NCBI GenBank assembly: GCA_017470425.1
Contig: JAFUYT010000006.1
Span: forward strand, 1 to 64,000
Direction: 5' to 3'
DNA from: Bacteroidaceae bacterium
Lineage (GTDB): Bacteria > Bacteroidota > Bacteroidia > Bacteroidales > Bacteroidaceae
DNA length: 64,000 nucleotides
Below the pieces are notes generated by a model. It did not search any database and was not told where the DNA came from. It saw only the letters and a program-made list of their open reading frames with translations. The position numbers were made by a program, and so were the translations under genes. Each line of letters starts with the position of its first letter. The first letter of the stretch is position 1. Below, piece by piece: positions 8,513 through 17,828 of this stretch.

Positions 8513-9286
8513 TCAGTCGTTGGGTGTGGTGGCCATCGTGGCTACGGGGATGTCCTCGTCGGAAACCTCATCCCCAGGTTCCTTGGTGTCGGGGAGGGGA
8601 GTGGTTGGTGTGGAAGGTGCCGCGGCCTCGTGGCTGAGGAGCTGGTGCCCGCGACATTCATAGACGCGGCCGGGGAAGTGGCTGATGAGCTCGTTGTTAT
8701 GGGTGGCCATGACGACGGCAGTGCCCTTACGGGAGAGGTCGTAGAGAATCTGTGCCGTGTGGAGCCCCGACTCGGCATCCTGGTTGCCCGTAGCCTCGTC
8801 GGCGAGGATGAGCTTGGGGTTGTTGAGGATGGCGCGGGCGATGCACACACGCTGCTGTTCGCCGCCGGAGAGCTGGTGGGGCATGGCCTCCTGCTTGTCG
8901 GGGAGCCCCACGATGTCGAGGACCTCCGCGATGCGTTCTGCACGGCGGGTGCGGTCCTTCCAACCTGTGCACTGGAGGACGAAGTCCAGGTTCTGACGCA
9001 CGTTGCGGTCCGTGAGCAGGCGGAAGTCCTGGAAGACGATGCCCAGCTGTCGCCGCAGGGCGGGGATGCGCCGACGGGCGATGCGCCGCATATCCTCGCC
9101 CAGCACCTCGGCGGTGCCGTGGGCGATGTCCAGCTCGCCATAGATGGTTTTCAGGAGCGATGACTTGCCACTGCCGACGACGCCGGTGAGATAGACAAAC
9201 TCGCCTTCCTGCACTTGCATGTTCACGTTGTAGAGAACCGTGTTCTCTTCCCGCAGGATATCGACTTCCTTATAGTTGATGATCAT
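8513..9286 (-). CDS. ftsE: FtsE-like ABC transporter ATPase
   Basis: A 257-residue ABC ATPase with Walker [14 protein letters not shown]-loop [15 protein letters not shown], signature LSGGEQQRV, Walker [13 protein letters not shown] and the H-loop ATHN. The LLTDRNV region and small size fit FtsE, which with FtsX couples the divisome to peptidoglycan hydrolases. No ftsX lies in the window. After the ATPase core there is a 30-residue Pro/Thr/acidic tail ([12 protein letters not shown]…). I start at [11 protein letters not shown] (9286). An in-frame upstream extension would translate an intergenic repeat. A LolD-type ATPase is a less likely alternative. Confidence 0.8.
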   Translation of the reverse strand: MIINYKEVDILREENTVLYNVNMQVQEGEFVYLTGVVGSGKSSLLKTIYGELDIAHGTAEVLGEDMRRIARRRIPALRRQLGIVFQDFRLLTDRNVRQNLDFVLQCTGWKDRTRRAERIAEVLDIVGLPDKQEAMPHQLSGGEQQRVCIARAILNNPKLILADEATGNQDAESGLHTAQILYDLSRKGTAVVMATHNNELISHFPGRVYECRGHQLLSHEAAAPSTPTTPLPDTKEPGDEVSDEDIPVATMATTPND

Positions 9287-9374
9287 AGATTGAGACCCCC
9301 TCCTCACCTCCCCGGGGGGGAGGAACTCTGTAGGAGGCATGTTGAGAGTTGACAGTTTACAGTTGACAAAGGGC
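9287..9374. repeat. Intergenic palindromic repeat and AGTTGA tract between hisIE and ftsE
   Basis: About 9293-9330 carries a diverged copy of the GACCCCCTCCTAACCTCCCC … GGGGAGG palindrome that is abundant at 36-40 kb. It is followed by an AGTTGACAGTTTACAGTTGA tract (9343-9368). It interrupts an otherwise tightly packed leftward operon. Confidence 0.6.
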
Positions 9375-10016
9375 TCAGTGTTTCTTCCAGCCGGGCTGGT
9401 GGCGCTCACGCAGCTCCTCAGCCATCTGCTCGATACGGAGGCCCTTGGAGGTGAGGAGCACGATGAGGTGGTAGAGCATATCGGAGCCCTCGTAGATCAT
9501 GCGCTCATCGGTGCCGTTGCAGGCTTCGATGACGAGCTCGAGGGCTTCCTCGCCGACCTTCTGCGCCATGCGGTTCAGACCGTCGCGGAAGAGGCTGGTG
9601 GTGTAGCTGCCTTCGGGCATCTCGGCGTGGCGCTTCTCGATGAAGTCCTGCAGCTCGGAGAGGAAGAGGAGCGGGTTGTCATTCCCGGCGGGTAAAGCGG
9701 CGGGCGCATTATTGCTTTCGCCCCAGCAGGTGTCGGTGCCGGTGTGGCAGGTGGGGCCGTCGGGGTGCGCTTTCACGAGGAGGGTGTCGTTGTCGCAATC
9801 GACCTTGATATCCACGAGGTGGAGGAAGTGGCCAGAGGTCTCGCCCTTGGTCCAGAGGCAGTTGCGACTGCGGCTCCAGAAGGTGACCCGGCGGGTGTCG
9901 AGGGTCTTCTGCAGCGCTTCTTCGTTCATATAGCCGAGCATGAGCACGGTCTTGGTGTCGGCGTCTTGGATGATGGCGGGCACGAGGCCGCCTGATTTCT
10001 CAAAATCTACTTTCAT
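9375..10016 (-). CDS. hisI: Bifunctional phosphoribosyl-AMP cyclohydrolase / phosphoribosyl-ATP pyrophosphatase
   Basis: Carries steps two and three of histidine synthesis in one 213-residue cytoplasmic protein (HisIE). The N-terminal cyclohydrolase half has MLGYMNEEAL, TFWSRSRNCLWTKGETSGH and the metal-binding CDNDTLLVKAHPDGPTCHTG. The C-terminal pyrophosphatase half has SYTTSLFRDGLNRMAQKVGE, EALELVIEA and the helix SDMLYHLIVLL. It lies 33 bp after hisF in hisH-hisA-hisF-hisIE, the usual Bacteroidales order. Confidence 0.96.
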   Translation of the reverse strand: MKVDFEKSGGLVPAIIQDADTKTVLMLGYMNEEALQKTLDTRRVTFWSRSRNCLWTKGETSGHFLHLVDIKVDCDNDTLLVKAHPDGPTCHTGTDTCWGESNNAPAALPAGNDNPLLFLSELQDFIEKRHAEMPEGSYTTSLFRDGLNRMAQKVGEEALELVIEACNGTDERMIYEGSDMLYHLIVLLTSKGLRIEQMAEELRERHQPGWKKH

Positions 10017-10049
10017 GATCTTCTGTTGTGCCTTCTGCTTGAAGGTGTT

Positions 10050-10826
10050 TTATATTCTCACTGTGATCCCTTCTGCTTGAAGGTATTTCTTTAATTCTGG
10101 TATCTTGATCTCTCCGAAGTGGAAGACAGAGGCGGCGAGGGCCGCATCGGAGTGCCCCTGGAGGAAAGTGTCGCGGAAGTGTTCCCTGCTGCCTGCTCCA
10201 CCAGAGGCGATGACGGGGATGGAGAGGGTATCGGAAAGGCGGCGGAGGGCGTCATTGGCGAAGCCGTTCTTCACGCCGTCGTGGTTCATGGAGGTGAACA
10301 GGATTTCGCCAGCTCCGCGCTCTTGTGCCTCATGAGCCCAGTCGAAGAGGGAGCGGTCGGTGGGGATGCGGCCGCCGTTGAGGTAGCATATCCATTGGGC
10401 CACATCAGCCTCATTGGCTGCGTAACCCATCTTTGCATCAATGGCTACGACGCAGACTTGGGAGCCGAAGTGGCGGGTGATCTCGTCGATGAGTTCCGGG
10501 CGACGGAGGGCGGCGCTGTTGATGCTGACCTTGTCGGCACCGGCGTTCAGAAGACGATCGACATCGCGCAGCTCGCCGATGCCTCCGCCCACGGTGAAGG
10601 GGATGTTCACGGTGGCGGCCACGCGGCTGACCATATCGGTGAAGGTCTTGCGGCCTTCGTGGGAGGCGGTGATGTCGAGGAACACCAGTTCGTCGGCGCC
10701 CTGCTCGCTATAGGCACGCCCGAGCTCCACGGGGTCTCCGGCGTGACGCAGGTTCACGAAGTTGGTGCCTTTGACGGTTTGTCCGTCTTTGACATCGAGG
10801 CAGGGTATGATGCGTTTGGCGAGCAT
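10050..10826 (-). CDS. hisF: Imidazole glycerol phosphate synthase, cyclase subunit
   Basis: A 258-residue TIM barrel that uses ammonia from HisH to close the imidazole ring. Visible marks: [15 protein letters not shown] with the first catalytic Asp, the phosphate-binding [25 protein letters not shown] with the second catalytic Asp, [12 protein letters not shown], and [10 protein letters not shown]. It pairs with HisH, encoded two genes upstream. It lies 33 bp downstream of hisA. Confidence 0.97.
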   Translation of the reverse strand: MLAKRIIPCLDVKDGQTVKGTNFVNLRHAGDPVELGRAYSEQGADELVFLDITASHEGRKTFTDMVSRVAATVNIPFTVGGGIGELRDVDRLLNAGADKVSINSAALRRPELIDEITRHFGSQVCVVAIDAKMGYAANEADVAQWICYLNGGRIPTDRSLFDWAHEAQERGAGEILFTSMNHDGVKNGFANDALRRLSDTLSIPVIASGGAGSREHFRDTFLQGHSDAALAASVFHFGEIKIPELKKYLQAEGITVRI

Positions 10827-10859
10827 AGAGCTATAATGATAATTGGACTTCTGGAGCTT

Positions 10860-11609
10860 CTAAGGTTTCTGGGGCGGGACTAATGCGGGTTGCGGGAACT
10901 CAGCGATGAGCTCTTCGAGGTCGATGCGTCCTTCGTAGATGGCTTTGCCGAAGACGACGGCGGGGATGCCAGCGGCGGCGAGGGCGCGGATGTCATCGAT
11001 GCTGCTGACGCCGCCGGAGGCGATGAGGCGGCACTGGGGGTAGGCTTGCATGATGGATTGGTAGAGTGGGGTAGCGGGGCCCTGAAGCATCCCGTCGCGA
11101 CTGATGTCTGTGCAGAGCACGTGGCGGATGCCGCCGTCGAAATAGCTCTTGAGGAACGGGAGGAGTGCCTCGCCAGAGTCCTCTTTCCAGCCGTTGATGC
11201 TGATGCGGCCGTCGCGCACGTCGGCACCGAGGATGATGCGCTCTGCACCATAGCGGTCAAGCCAGCGGCGGAAGAGGTCTGGCTGTGTGACGGCTACAGA
11301 TCCCACCGTGACCATCGTTGCACCGGCCTCGAAAGCAGCCTCGATGTCGGCAACGGTCTTGATGCCGCCTCCGAAATCCACGATGAGGTGTGTGGCTTTG
11401 GTGATCTCACGGAGTACGGCGCTGTTGACGATGTGCCGGGACTTGGCGCCATCGAGATCTACGATGTGCAGGCGGCGGAAACCTTGCTGCTCAAACTCCC
11501 GAGCAACCTCAACAGGCGATGCGCGATACACGGTCTTCTGGGCGTAGTCGCCCTTGGTCAGGCGTACACACTGGCCGTCGATGATGTCTATGGCGGGGAT
11601 GAGGAGCAT
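10860..11609 (-). CDS. hisA: ProFAR isomerase
   Basis: Amadori isomerase of histidine synthesis (5'-ProFAR to PRFAR), a TIM barrel of 249 residues. It shows the catalytic Asp in IPAIDIIDGQCVRLTKGDY, VDFGGGI, the second Asp in LCTDISRDGMLQGP, and LIASGGVSSIDDI. The expected (beta-alpha)8 half-repeat with HisF is visible. An AGTTGA-type tract (11615-11645) fills the 61-bp gap after hisH. Confidence 0.97.
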   Translation of the reverse strand: MLLIPAIDIIDGQCVRLTKGDYAQKTVYRASPVEVAREFEQQGFRRLHIVDLDGAKSRHIVNSAVLREITKATHLIVDFGGGIKTVADIEAAFEAGATMVTVGSVAVTQPDLFRRWLDRYGAERIILGADVRDGRISINGWKEDSGEALLPFLKSYFDGGIRHVLCTDISRDGMLQGPATPLYQSIMQAYPQCRLIASGGVSSIDDIRALAAAGIPAVVFGKAIYEGRIDLEELIAEFPQPALVPPQKP

Positions 11610-11670
11610 GTCTTAAGTTGATAGTTGATAGTTGAAAGTTGACAGTTTTATGTGGAATGTGAGGGGGGGG

Positions 11671-12285
11671 TTATTGCTCCAATGTCAGGAAATTCCGTAA
11701 GATCTGTTCGCCGACAGAGCCGCTCTTCTCGGGGTGGAACTGGGTGGTGTAGAAGTTGTCCTTATGCAGGGCTGCGCTGAAGGGGAGGATGTAGTCGGTG
11801 ACGGCCGTCGTGAACTCGCAGACAGGGACATAGTAGCTGTGAACGAAATAGACGTAGTCGCCATTGTGGAGACCCTGGAACAGGCCTTGTCCGGCTCCGT
11901 CACAACTGATTTCTAATTCCAACCCGTTCCATCCCATGTGGGGGACTTTCTGCTCATGCCGCATGGGCTGGAAGCGGCGGACATCAACAGGGAAGATGCT
12001 GAGGCAGTCGGTGTTGCCCTCTTCGGAGTGGCGGCAGAGGAGCTGCTGTCCGATGCAGATGCCCAGGACGGGCTGCTTGAGCGAGCGGATGACCTGGTCG
12101 AGGCCGTGTGCTCGTAGGTAGCCCATGGCCTGACTGGCCTCGCCCTGGCCAGGAAACAGCACCTTGTCGGCCGAGAGTAGCTCCGCCGGGTCATCGGTCA
12201 GCAGAGGCTCCACGCCCAGTCGCCGCAGGGCGTGCACGACAGAGTAGATGTTTCCGGCATTGTATTTGACGATGGCAACCTTCAT
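11671..12285 (-). CDS. hisH: Imidazole glycerol phosphate synthase, glutamine amidotransferase subunit
   Basis: Class-I glutaminase that supplies ammonia to HisF. In 204 residues: the nucleophile Cys in VLGICIGQQLLC, the oxyanion strand LFPGQGEAS, FVHSYYVP, and the catalytic His-Glu pair in TQFHPEKSG. First gene of the leftward his run. A promoter lies about 80 bp upstream. Confidence 0.96.
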   Translation of the reverse strand: MKVAIVKYNAGNIYSVVHALRRLGVEPLLTDDPAELLSADKVLFPGQGEASQAMGYLRAHGLDQVIRSLKQPVLGICIGQQLLCRHSEEGNTDCLSIFPVDVRRFQPMRHEQKVPHMGWNGLELEISCDGAGQGLFQGLHNGDYVYFVHSYYVPVCEFTTAVTDYILPFSAALHKDNFYTTQFHPEKSGSVGEQILRNFLTLEQ

Positions 12286-12363
12286 ACGTTTGCTTCTTCT
12301 GTTTTGCTTCTTCTATATAGATGTTCGGGCATACACGCACGGGCACTCGCGCGTTTTGCGAGT

Positions 12364-12372
12364 GCAAAGGTA
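12364..12372 (-). promoter_or_regulatory. Leftward promoter for the his operon
   Basis: Reverse complement of 12364-12372 reads TACCTTTGC, a perfect Bacteroidetes -7 element. The -33 region has only TTTCAG. It sits in the 336-bp divergent region between hisH and gyrA, which otherwise shows no gene. Confidence 0.65.
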
Positions 12373-12471
12373 CTCATTTTTGCTGAAACCACCGCTCCTT
12401 TGCGTAACAAATTTCGAAAACGAAACGATTTTCTTTCCTCTTCGGGCCATTGAGCACTTTTTCGCCGAAAG

Positions 12472-12505
12472 TTTTGGCTGTGTCGGAATTTATGCGTACC
12501 TTTGT
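12472..12505 (+). promoter_or_regulatory. Rightward promoter for gyrA
   Basis: TTTG at 12473-12476 and TACCTTTGT at 12497-12505 are 20 bp apart, an almost perfect match to the Bacteroidetes promoter. It predicts a gyrA leader of roughly 110 nt. Confidence 0.75.
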
Positions 12506-12621
12506 GCGCTTTTAGGAGGAAAATCACGAAAAAGGCGCGAAATTTGCCCTGTGACGGCCTCAAAGCAAAAACAGGCACTGAAATAAATTGACAAAACCAA
12601 GAAGAAAAAGTAACATAAGCA

Positions 12622-15174
12622 ATGCAAGATTCAGAAGACAGAATTATCAAAGTGGATATCGAGCGTGAGATGCGGTCGTCGTTTCTCGACTACTCGATGT
12701 CCGTCATCGTAGCACGTGCGCTGCCTGATGCGCGCGACGGCTTCAAACCCGTGCACCGCCGCATCCTGTATGGTATGCGCGTAGACGGCAACACCCATGA
12801 CCGCGACTACCGCAAGTGTGCCCGCACGGTTGGTAATGTGCTCGGTCACTACCACCCCCACGGCGACAGCTCCGTCTATTTCGCGATGGTGCGCCTGGCA
12901 CAGGACTGGAACATGCGCTACACGCTCGTCGATGGACAGGGCAACTTCGGTAGCGTCGATGGCGACTCGCCGGCCGCCATGCGTTACACCGAGGCCCGTC
13001 TGGCTGCCATGGGCGAGGCGATGATGCAGGACCTGGAGAAGGAGACCGTAGATATGGTCGATAACTTCGACGGCAAGGAGAAGGAGCCCAGCGTGCTGCC
13101 CACGCTGTTCCCCAACCTGCTGGTGAACGGCGCTACGGGTATCGCCGTCGGTATGGCCACGAACATCCCCACCCACAACCTGGGCGAGTGCATCGACGGC
13201 TGTATCGCCTACATTGACAACCCCGACATCGATGTGGAGGGGTTGATGCACTACATCCCCGCTCCCGACTTCCCCACGGGCGCGTACATCTATGGTATGC
13301 AGGGCGTGCGCGACGCCTATGAGACCGGCCGCGGCCGTGTCATCATGCGCGCTCGCGCCGAGATCGAGCCGGGCGAGCAGCATGATAAGATTGTCGTCAG
13401 TGAGATCCCCTACGGCGTCAACAAAGCCGAGCTCATTCGCGCTATTGCCGACCTGGTCAACGAACACAAGATCGAGGGCATCTCCAACGCCAACGACGAG
13501 AGCGACCGCGAGGGTATGCGCATTGTCATCGACGTGAAGCGCGATTTCAATGCCAACGTGGTTCTCAACAAACTCTACAAGATGACGCAGCTCCAGACGT
13601 CGTTCTCCGTGAACAGCATCGCCCTCGTGGGCGGCCGTCCGAAGCTGATGACACTGCGCGACATGATCAAGTGCTTCGTGGATCACCGCCACGAGGTGGT
13701 CATCCGCCGCACTGAGTACGACAAGCGCAAGGCTGAGGAGCGCGCCCACATCCTCGAAGGACTCATCATCGCCAGCGACAACATCGACGAGGTCGTGCAG
13801 ATCATCAAGTCGAGCAAGACGCCCGAGGAGGCCCGCAAGCGTCTCGAAGAGCGCTTTGCGCTCGACGAGCTGCAGTCGAAGGCCATCGTGGATATGCGCC
13901 TCTCGCAGCTCACGGGTCTGCAGCAGGAAAAGCTCCACGCCGAGTACGACGAGCTCATGCGCAAGATCGAATACTACAACCAGATCCTCACCGACGACGC
14001 CCTCTGCTGGAAGGTCATCAAGGATGAGCTCATCGAGGTGAAGGAGCGCTTTGGCGACCCCCGCAGGAGCGAGATCGTATATTCAAGTGAAGAATTCAAC
14101 CCAGAGGACTTCTACGCTGACGACGAAGTGGTTATCACCATCTCACATCTCGGTTACATCAAGCGTACACCACTGGCAGAGTTCCGTGCTCAGGGTCGTG
14201 GCGGCGTAGGCTCCAAGGGCTCCTCGACGCGCGACGCCGACTTCATCGAGTACATCTACCGCGCCACGATGCACAATACGATGCTCTTCTTCACGCAGAA
14301 GGGCCGTTGCTACTGGCTGAAGGTCTATGACATCCCCGAAGGCAACAAGGCATCGAAGGGCCGCGCCATCCAGAATATGCTCAACATCGAGCCAGACGAC
14401 ACCATCAATGCCTGCCTCTATATCAAGAAACTCAACGACCACGAGTTCAACGAATCGCACTATGTCCTGTTCTGCACCAAGGAGGGCACCATCAAGAAGA
14501 CGGCGCTCGCCAACTACAGCCGCCCCCGCGCCAACGGCGTCAACGCCATCAACATCACCGAGGGCGACCGCGTGGTGGATGTGGCTCTGACCAACGGCGA
14601 GAACGAAGTCGTCATCGCCTCGAAGATGGGCCGCGCCGTGCGCTTCAATGAGAATACGGTACGCGCGATGGGCCGTAACTCCACCGGTGTGCGCGGCATC
14701 ACCCTCGAAGGCGAGGGCAACGAGGTCGTCGGCATGGTGGTGGTCGATAAGCCGGAGGAGGAGAGCATCCTCGTGGTCAGCGAGAAGGGCTACGGCAAGC
14801 GCTCCGACGTCGAGGACTACCGCATCACCAATCGTGGTGGCAAGGGCGTGAAGACGCTCGAGATCACCGAGAAGACCGGTCTGCTCATGGCCATCAAGAG
14901 TGTCACCAACGACGAGGACCTGATGATCATCAACAAGAGCGGCGTCACCATCCGTCTTCATCTCGAGAACATCAAGATCCAGGGTCGCGCCACGCAGGGC
15001 GTGAAGCTCATTGAGCTCCAGAAGCGCAACGACGTCATCGCCAACGTGTGCATCGTGCCCACCGAGGACGACGAGGAAGAGCTCCCCGAGGAGGCTCGCG
15101 CCAAGGAACTTCCTGAACCCACGCAGCTTTCTGACGGGCAGACCGTCACCCTTGACCGCGACGAACAGCAATAA
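12622..15174 (+). CDS. gyrA: DNA gyrase subunit A
   Basis: An 850-residue type-II topoisomerase subunit that breaks and rejoins DNA. The N-terminal breakage-reunion domain has SYAMSVI-like DYSMSVIVARALPD, GLxPVHRR-like GFKPVHRRILYGM, the quinolone region HPHGDSSVYFAMVRLAQ and the catalytic Tyr in AAMRYTEARLA. The C-terminal domain holds a GyrA box (QGRGGVGSKG) and six-bladed propeller repeats. An acidic tail (EDDEEELPEE) ends the protein. The Ser of the quinolone region is present. The position equivalent to E. coli Asp87 is Phe, which I regard as lineage-typical rather than a resistance change. Confidence 0.97.
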   Translation: MQDSEDRIIKVDIEREMRSSFLDYSMSVIVARALPDARDGFKPVHRRILYGMRVDGNTHDRDYRKCARTVGNVLGHYHPHGDSSVYFAMVRLAQDWNMRYTLVDGQGNFGSVDGDSPAAMRYTEARLAAMGEAMMQDLEKETVDMVDNFDGKEKEPSVLPTLFPNLLVNGATGIAVGMATNIPTHNLGECIDGCIAYIDNPDIDVEGLMHYIPAPDFPTGAYIYGMQGVRDAYETGRGRVIMRARAEIEPGEQHDKIVVSEIPYGVNKAELIRAIADLVNEHKIEGISNANDESDREGMRIVIDVKRDFNANVVLNKLYKMTQLQTSFSVNSIALVGGRPKLMTLRDMIKCFVDHRHEVVIRRTEYDKRKAEERAHILEGLIIASDNIDEVVQIIKSSKTPEEARKRLEERFALDELQSKAIVDMRLSQLTGLQQEKLHAEYDELMRKIEYYNQILTDDALCWKVIKDELIEVKERFGDPRRSEIVYSSEEFNPEDFYADDEVVITISHLGYIKRTPLAEFRAQGRGGVGSKGSSTRDADFIEYIYRATMHNTMLFFTQKGRCYWLKVYDIPEGNKASKGRAIQNMLNIEPDDTINACLYIKKLNDHEFNESHYVLFCTKEGTIKKTALANYSRPRANGVNAINITEGDRVVDVALTNGENEVVIASKMGRAVRFNENTVRAMGRNSTGVRGITLEGEGNEVVGMVVVDKPEEESILVVSEKGYGKRSDVEDYRITNRGGKGVKTLEITEKTGLLMAIKSVTNDEDLMIINKSGVTIRLHLENIKIQGRATQGVKLIELQKRNDVIANVCIVPTEDDEEELPEEARAKELPEPTQLSDGQTVTLDRDEQQ

Positions 15175-15280
15175 ACCTTTTCGCCCCGGCGGGGTCTTAA
15201 GAATGAAAATTGAGGATAGAACATTGAAACTTAGATACAGAAATAAACTTTCAACAAACTAATCATCAGAAAAAACGACT

Positions 15281-16558
15281 ATGAAGAAAATCATGTTTGC
15301 CATTGCGCTGCTGGCCGTCGTCGGCAACGCTACCGCACAGGACAAAGTGGTCCGCAAAGCCCGCGATCTGAAGGAGGAAATCCAGAACCTCGTGGCAAAC
15401 CGTGAACGCTCTGAGAAGGAGACGGCACAGATGCAGCAGAAGCTGCAGCAGTGCTTCGAGATGATTGAACCCACCTTCACCAGCCCCGAGACCAAGAAGG
15501 AACTCGCCAATGCATGGGACATCAAGGCCCAGCTCCACAAGTTCCAGTTCTCGCCTCTGCTCGACAACGTCATCGCCAAGCAGCCCACTGACACCACCGC
15601 CCTCGCAGAAGGCATCTACGCCACTCTCGATGCAATGGAGGAGTGCTATAAGGCCGTGCAGGTTCTCGGTCTGAAGGGAGAGAAAGATCCCTACACCGTG
15701 CCCAACAAGGCCGATGTCATCCGCTTCCGCCAGTTCATCGCCTTCTGCGGTCAGATGTTCTTCCAGAACGGACAATATGAGAAAGCAGTCGATGCCTTCA
15801 GCCGCTGGATGAGATACCCGCAGACTTACACCATCCTCGGTGCCGATGCACAGGCCCTAGCCGACGATGAGCAGACGCCGCAGATTGCCTACTACACCTG
15901 TCTCGTCGCATACTTCGCAAAAGACTACAAGACCGCCAACGAATTCTTCCCTCAGGCTCGCCAGTACAATGAGGAGAAGGCGCAGGTCAACCAGCTCTAC
16001 ATGGCAAACCTGTTGGAACAGGGCGACACCGCAGCGTGGCTGAAGGCAGGTCGTGAAATTGTCTTGGAAGACCCTGATGCCAACGAAGGTGTCATGCAGA
16101 ACATCATGGCTCACTATTTGAATCGGGCCATGAATGAAGAGGCGACGTCCTTTGTCGATGAGATCCTTGCCATCGATGAGTCTAATAAATTCGGCAACTA
16201 TGCCAAGGGACTTCTCCTGATGAACGCCAAGAAGTACGAGGAGGCCATCCCGTTCTACGACAAAGCCATTGAGACCGACCCGGAGTTCTCCGACGCCTAC
16301 TACAACGCCGGCGTATGCTGGAGTAACCACGGCTACGACCTCAACGAAGCCCTCACCGGCAAGAAGATGACACAGGCACAGTTCAACGAGGCCGTGAAGC
16401 CCGTCAAGGAGGCCTACGCCAAGGCAGAGCCCTACTTCCTCAAGGTGCAGGAGCTCGAGCCCGAAAATCCCCACAAGTGGGCCAGCCGCCTCTCCACCGT
16501 CTATTACATCCTCGAGAACAAGGTCAAGCAGGCAGAGATGGACAAGCTGCTCGAATAA
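15281..16558 (+). CDS. Periplasmic tetratricopeptide-repeat protein
   Basis: 425 residues with a Sec signal peptide (MKKIMFAIALLAVVGNATAQ), a charged coiled-coil-like segment (about 25-65) and TPR units, the clearest at about 305-345 (GNYAKGLLLMNAKKYEEAIP, FYDKAIETDPEFSDAYYNAG). TPR proteins are binding scaffolds and the partner is unknown. It is followed after 46 bp by a second TPR protein and then a sensor kinase. It may report envelope state to that kinase, but this is only suggested by position. No convincing promoter was seen in the 106-bp gap after gyrA. Confidence 0.75.
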   Translation: MKKIMFAIALLAVVGNATAQDKVVRKARDLKEEIQNLVANRERSEKETAQMQQKLQQCFEMIEPTFTSPETKKELANAWDIKAQLHKFQFSPLLDNVIAKQPTDTTALAEGIYATLDAMEECYKAVQVLGLKGEKDPYTVPNKADVIRFRQFIAFCGQMFFQNGQYEKAVDAFSRWMRYPQTYTILGADAQALADDEQTPQIAYYTCLVAYFAKDYKTANEFFPQARQYNEEKAQVNQLYMANLLEQGDTAAWLKAGREIVLEDPDANEGVMQNIMAHYLNRAMNEEATSFVDEILAIDESNKFGNYAKGLLLMNAKKYEEAIPFYDKAIETDPEFSDAYYNAGVCWSNHGYDLNEALTGKKMTQAQFNEAVKPVKEAYAKAEPYFLKVQELEPENPHKWASRLSTVYYILENKVKQAEMDKLLE

Positions 16559-16604
16559 GCAGCAGACGACCTTTGCCGTACTCAACCTCTCTCAATAGAA
16601 CACT

Positions 16605-17828
16605 ATGAAACATTCCCTTTTCATCATATTGTTAGCGTGCGCGTTGCCCGTCTCGGCGGGCAACGTGCTGCGCACGGCGAAGGAAAACCTCAAGAAGCGC
16701 CAGAAGCTTGAGCAGACCATGCAGGAGCTCCTGGCAGAGTCCGCCAAGCCCGGCATGAAGCATAAGCAGCAGGTCGAGTGCCTTTCGCTTGCCGCCGAGT
16801 GCAGCCGCGGACTCAACGAGTCGGAGAACATGAAGCTCTACCTGAAGCAGGCCTACGACACCGTGAAGTTCTTCAACTCCATCCGTGATATGTTCATCTA
16901 TCTCGAGCGCGCAGACAGCATAGGAGCACAGCCCAACGAGAAAGGGCGCGTGAATCTCTCCGGACGGCGTCGCTACCGCGAGACGCTCCGTCCCTACCGC
17001 GGAAACCTCCTCGCCGGAGGCATGTGGCACTACCAGCACGGACAGACGGCATCGGCCTACAACTTCTTCGACACCTATATCGATGCCGCCTACCATCCCA
17101 TCTTCGCCCAGGATTCACTCTGGGTGAAGGACGTGCAGCTGCCGCTGACCGCCTACCTTGCCCTCTTCTCCGCACAGAAGGATGGCAACATCGACGGTGT
17201 CATCAAGTACGCCTCCCTCGCCAAAGGCGCAGGGCAGCGCAGCGATCAAGTGCAGGAGTATTTCGCACGCGCTTGGGAGACGAAGGGCGACACCCTTCAG
17301 TGGCTCACGGCTCTCAAGGAGGGCGTCCGCGACTACGCCGCCAACACCTATTTCTTCACGCACCTGATGAACTACTATACCTCGCAGACGCAGTGGGACA
17401 ACGGCCTCGCCCTCGCTGACTCCCTCTCCGCCGCCGCTGACACCGTGCCCCTCTTCTGGTACGCCAAGAGCATGATGCTCCTCCGCCTCGGCCGCGACCG
17501 CGAAGCCATCGACGCCTGCGACTCCTGCCTCGCCCTCGCACCTGACCATCTTGAGGCGCTCTACAACAAGAGCGTGGCATCCCTCAATCTGGCAACTATC
17601 TATGCCGAGAAAGCCTGCACAGACCTCACCAATCCGCAGTGTCAGCGTGATCAGGAAGTCGTGCGAAGCCTCTACCTCCTCGCCAAGCAGCCCATGGAGC
17701 GCGTGCGTCAGTTGGCACCGCAGGACATCGAGCGCTGGGCACCGGCCCTCTATCGCATCTATCTCCACCTGAACATGGGCAAAGAGTTCGATGAGATGGA
17801 CCGCCTTCTCAAGAACGTACAGTCGTGA
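16605..17828 (+). CDS. Periplasmic tetratricopeptide-repeat protein
   Basis: 407 residues with signal peptide MKHSLFIILLACALPVSAGN, a short coiled-coil-like stretch (ENLKKRQKLEQTMQELLAE) and TPR-type helices (for example AKSMMLLRLGRDREAIDACD, LALAPDHLEALYNKSVASLN). It has the same size and layout as the preceding gene, suggesting old duplication, although the sequences are well diverged. Its TGA overlaps the GTG start of the sensor kinase by 4 bp (GTGA), so the two are coupled. Confidence 0.75.
   Translation: MKHSLFIILLACALPVSAGNVLRTAKENLKKRQKLEQTMQELLAESAKPGMKHKQQVECLSLAAECSRGLNESENMKLYLKQAYDTVKFFNSIRDMFIYLERADSIGAQPNEKGRVNLSGRRRYRETLRPYRGNLLAGGMWHYQHGQTASAYNFFDTYIDAAYHPIFAQDSLWVKDVQLPLTAYLALFSAQKDGNIDGVIKYASLAKGAGQRSDQVQEYFARAWETKGDTLQWLTALKEGVRDYAANTYFFTHLMNYYTSQTQWDNGLALADSLSAAADTVPLFWYAKSMMLLRLGRDREAIDACDSCLALAPDHLEALYNKSVASLNLATIYAEKACTDLTNPQCQRDQEVVRSLYLLAKQPMERVRQLAPQDIERWAPALYRIYLHLNMGKEFDEMDRLLKNVQS

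Noticed and set aside
12282-12650. 122-residue leftward ORF in the hisH-gyrA gap
   Set aside because: It runs across both divergent promoters and has no ribosome-binding site or protein-like pattern.
12841-12900. Quinolone-resistance change in gyrA
   Set aside because: The key Ser is present. Phe at the Asp87-equivalent position is probably normal for the lineage.
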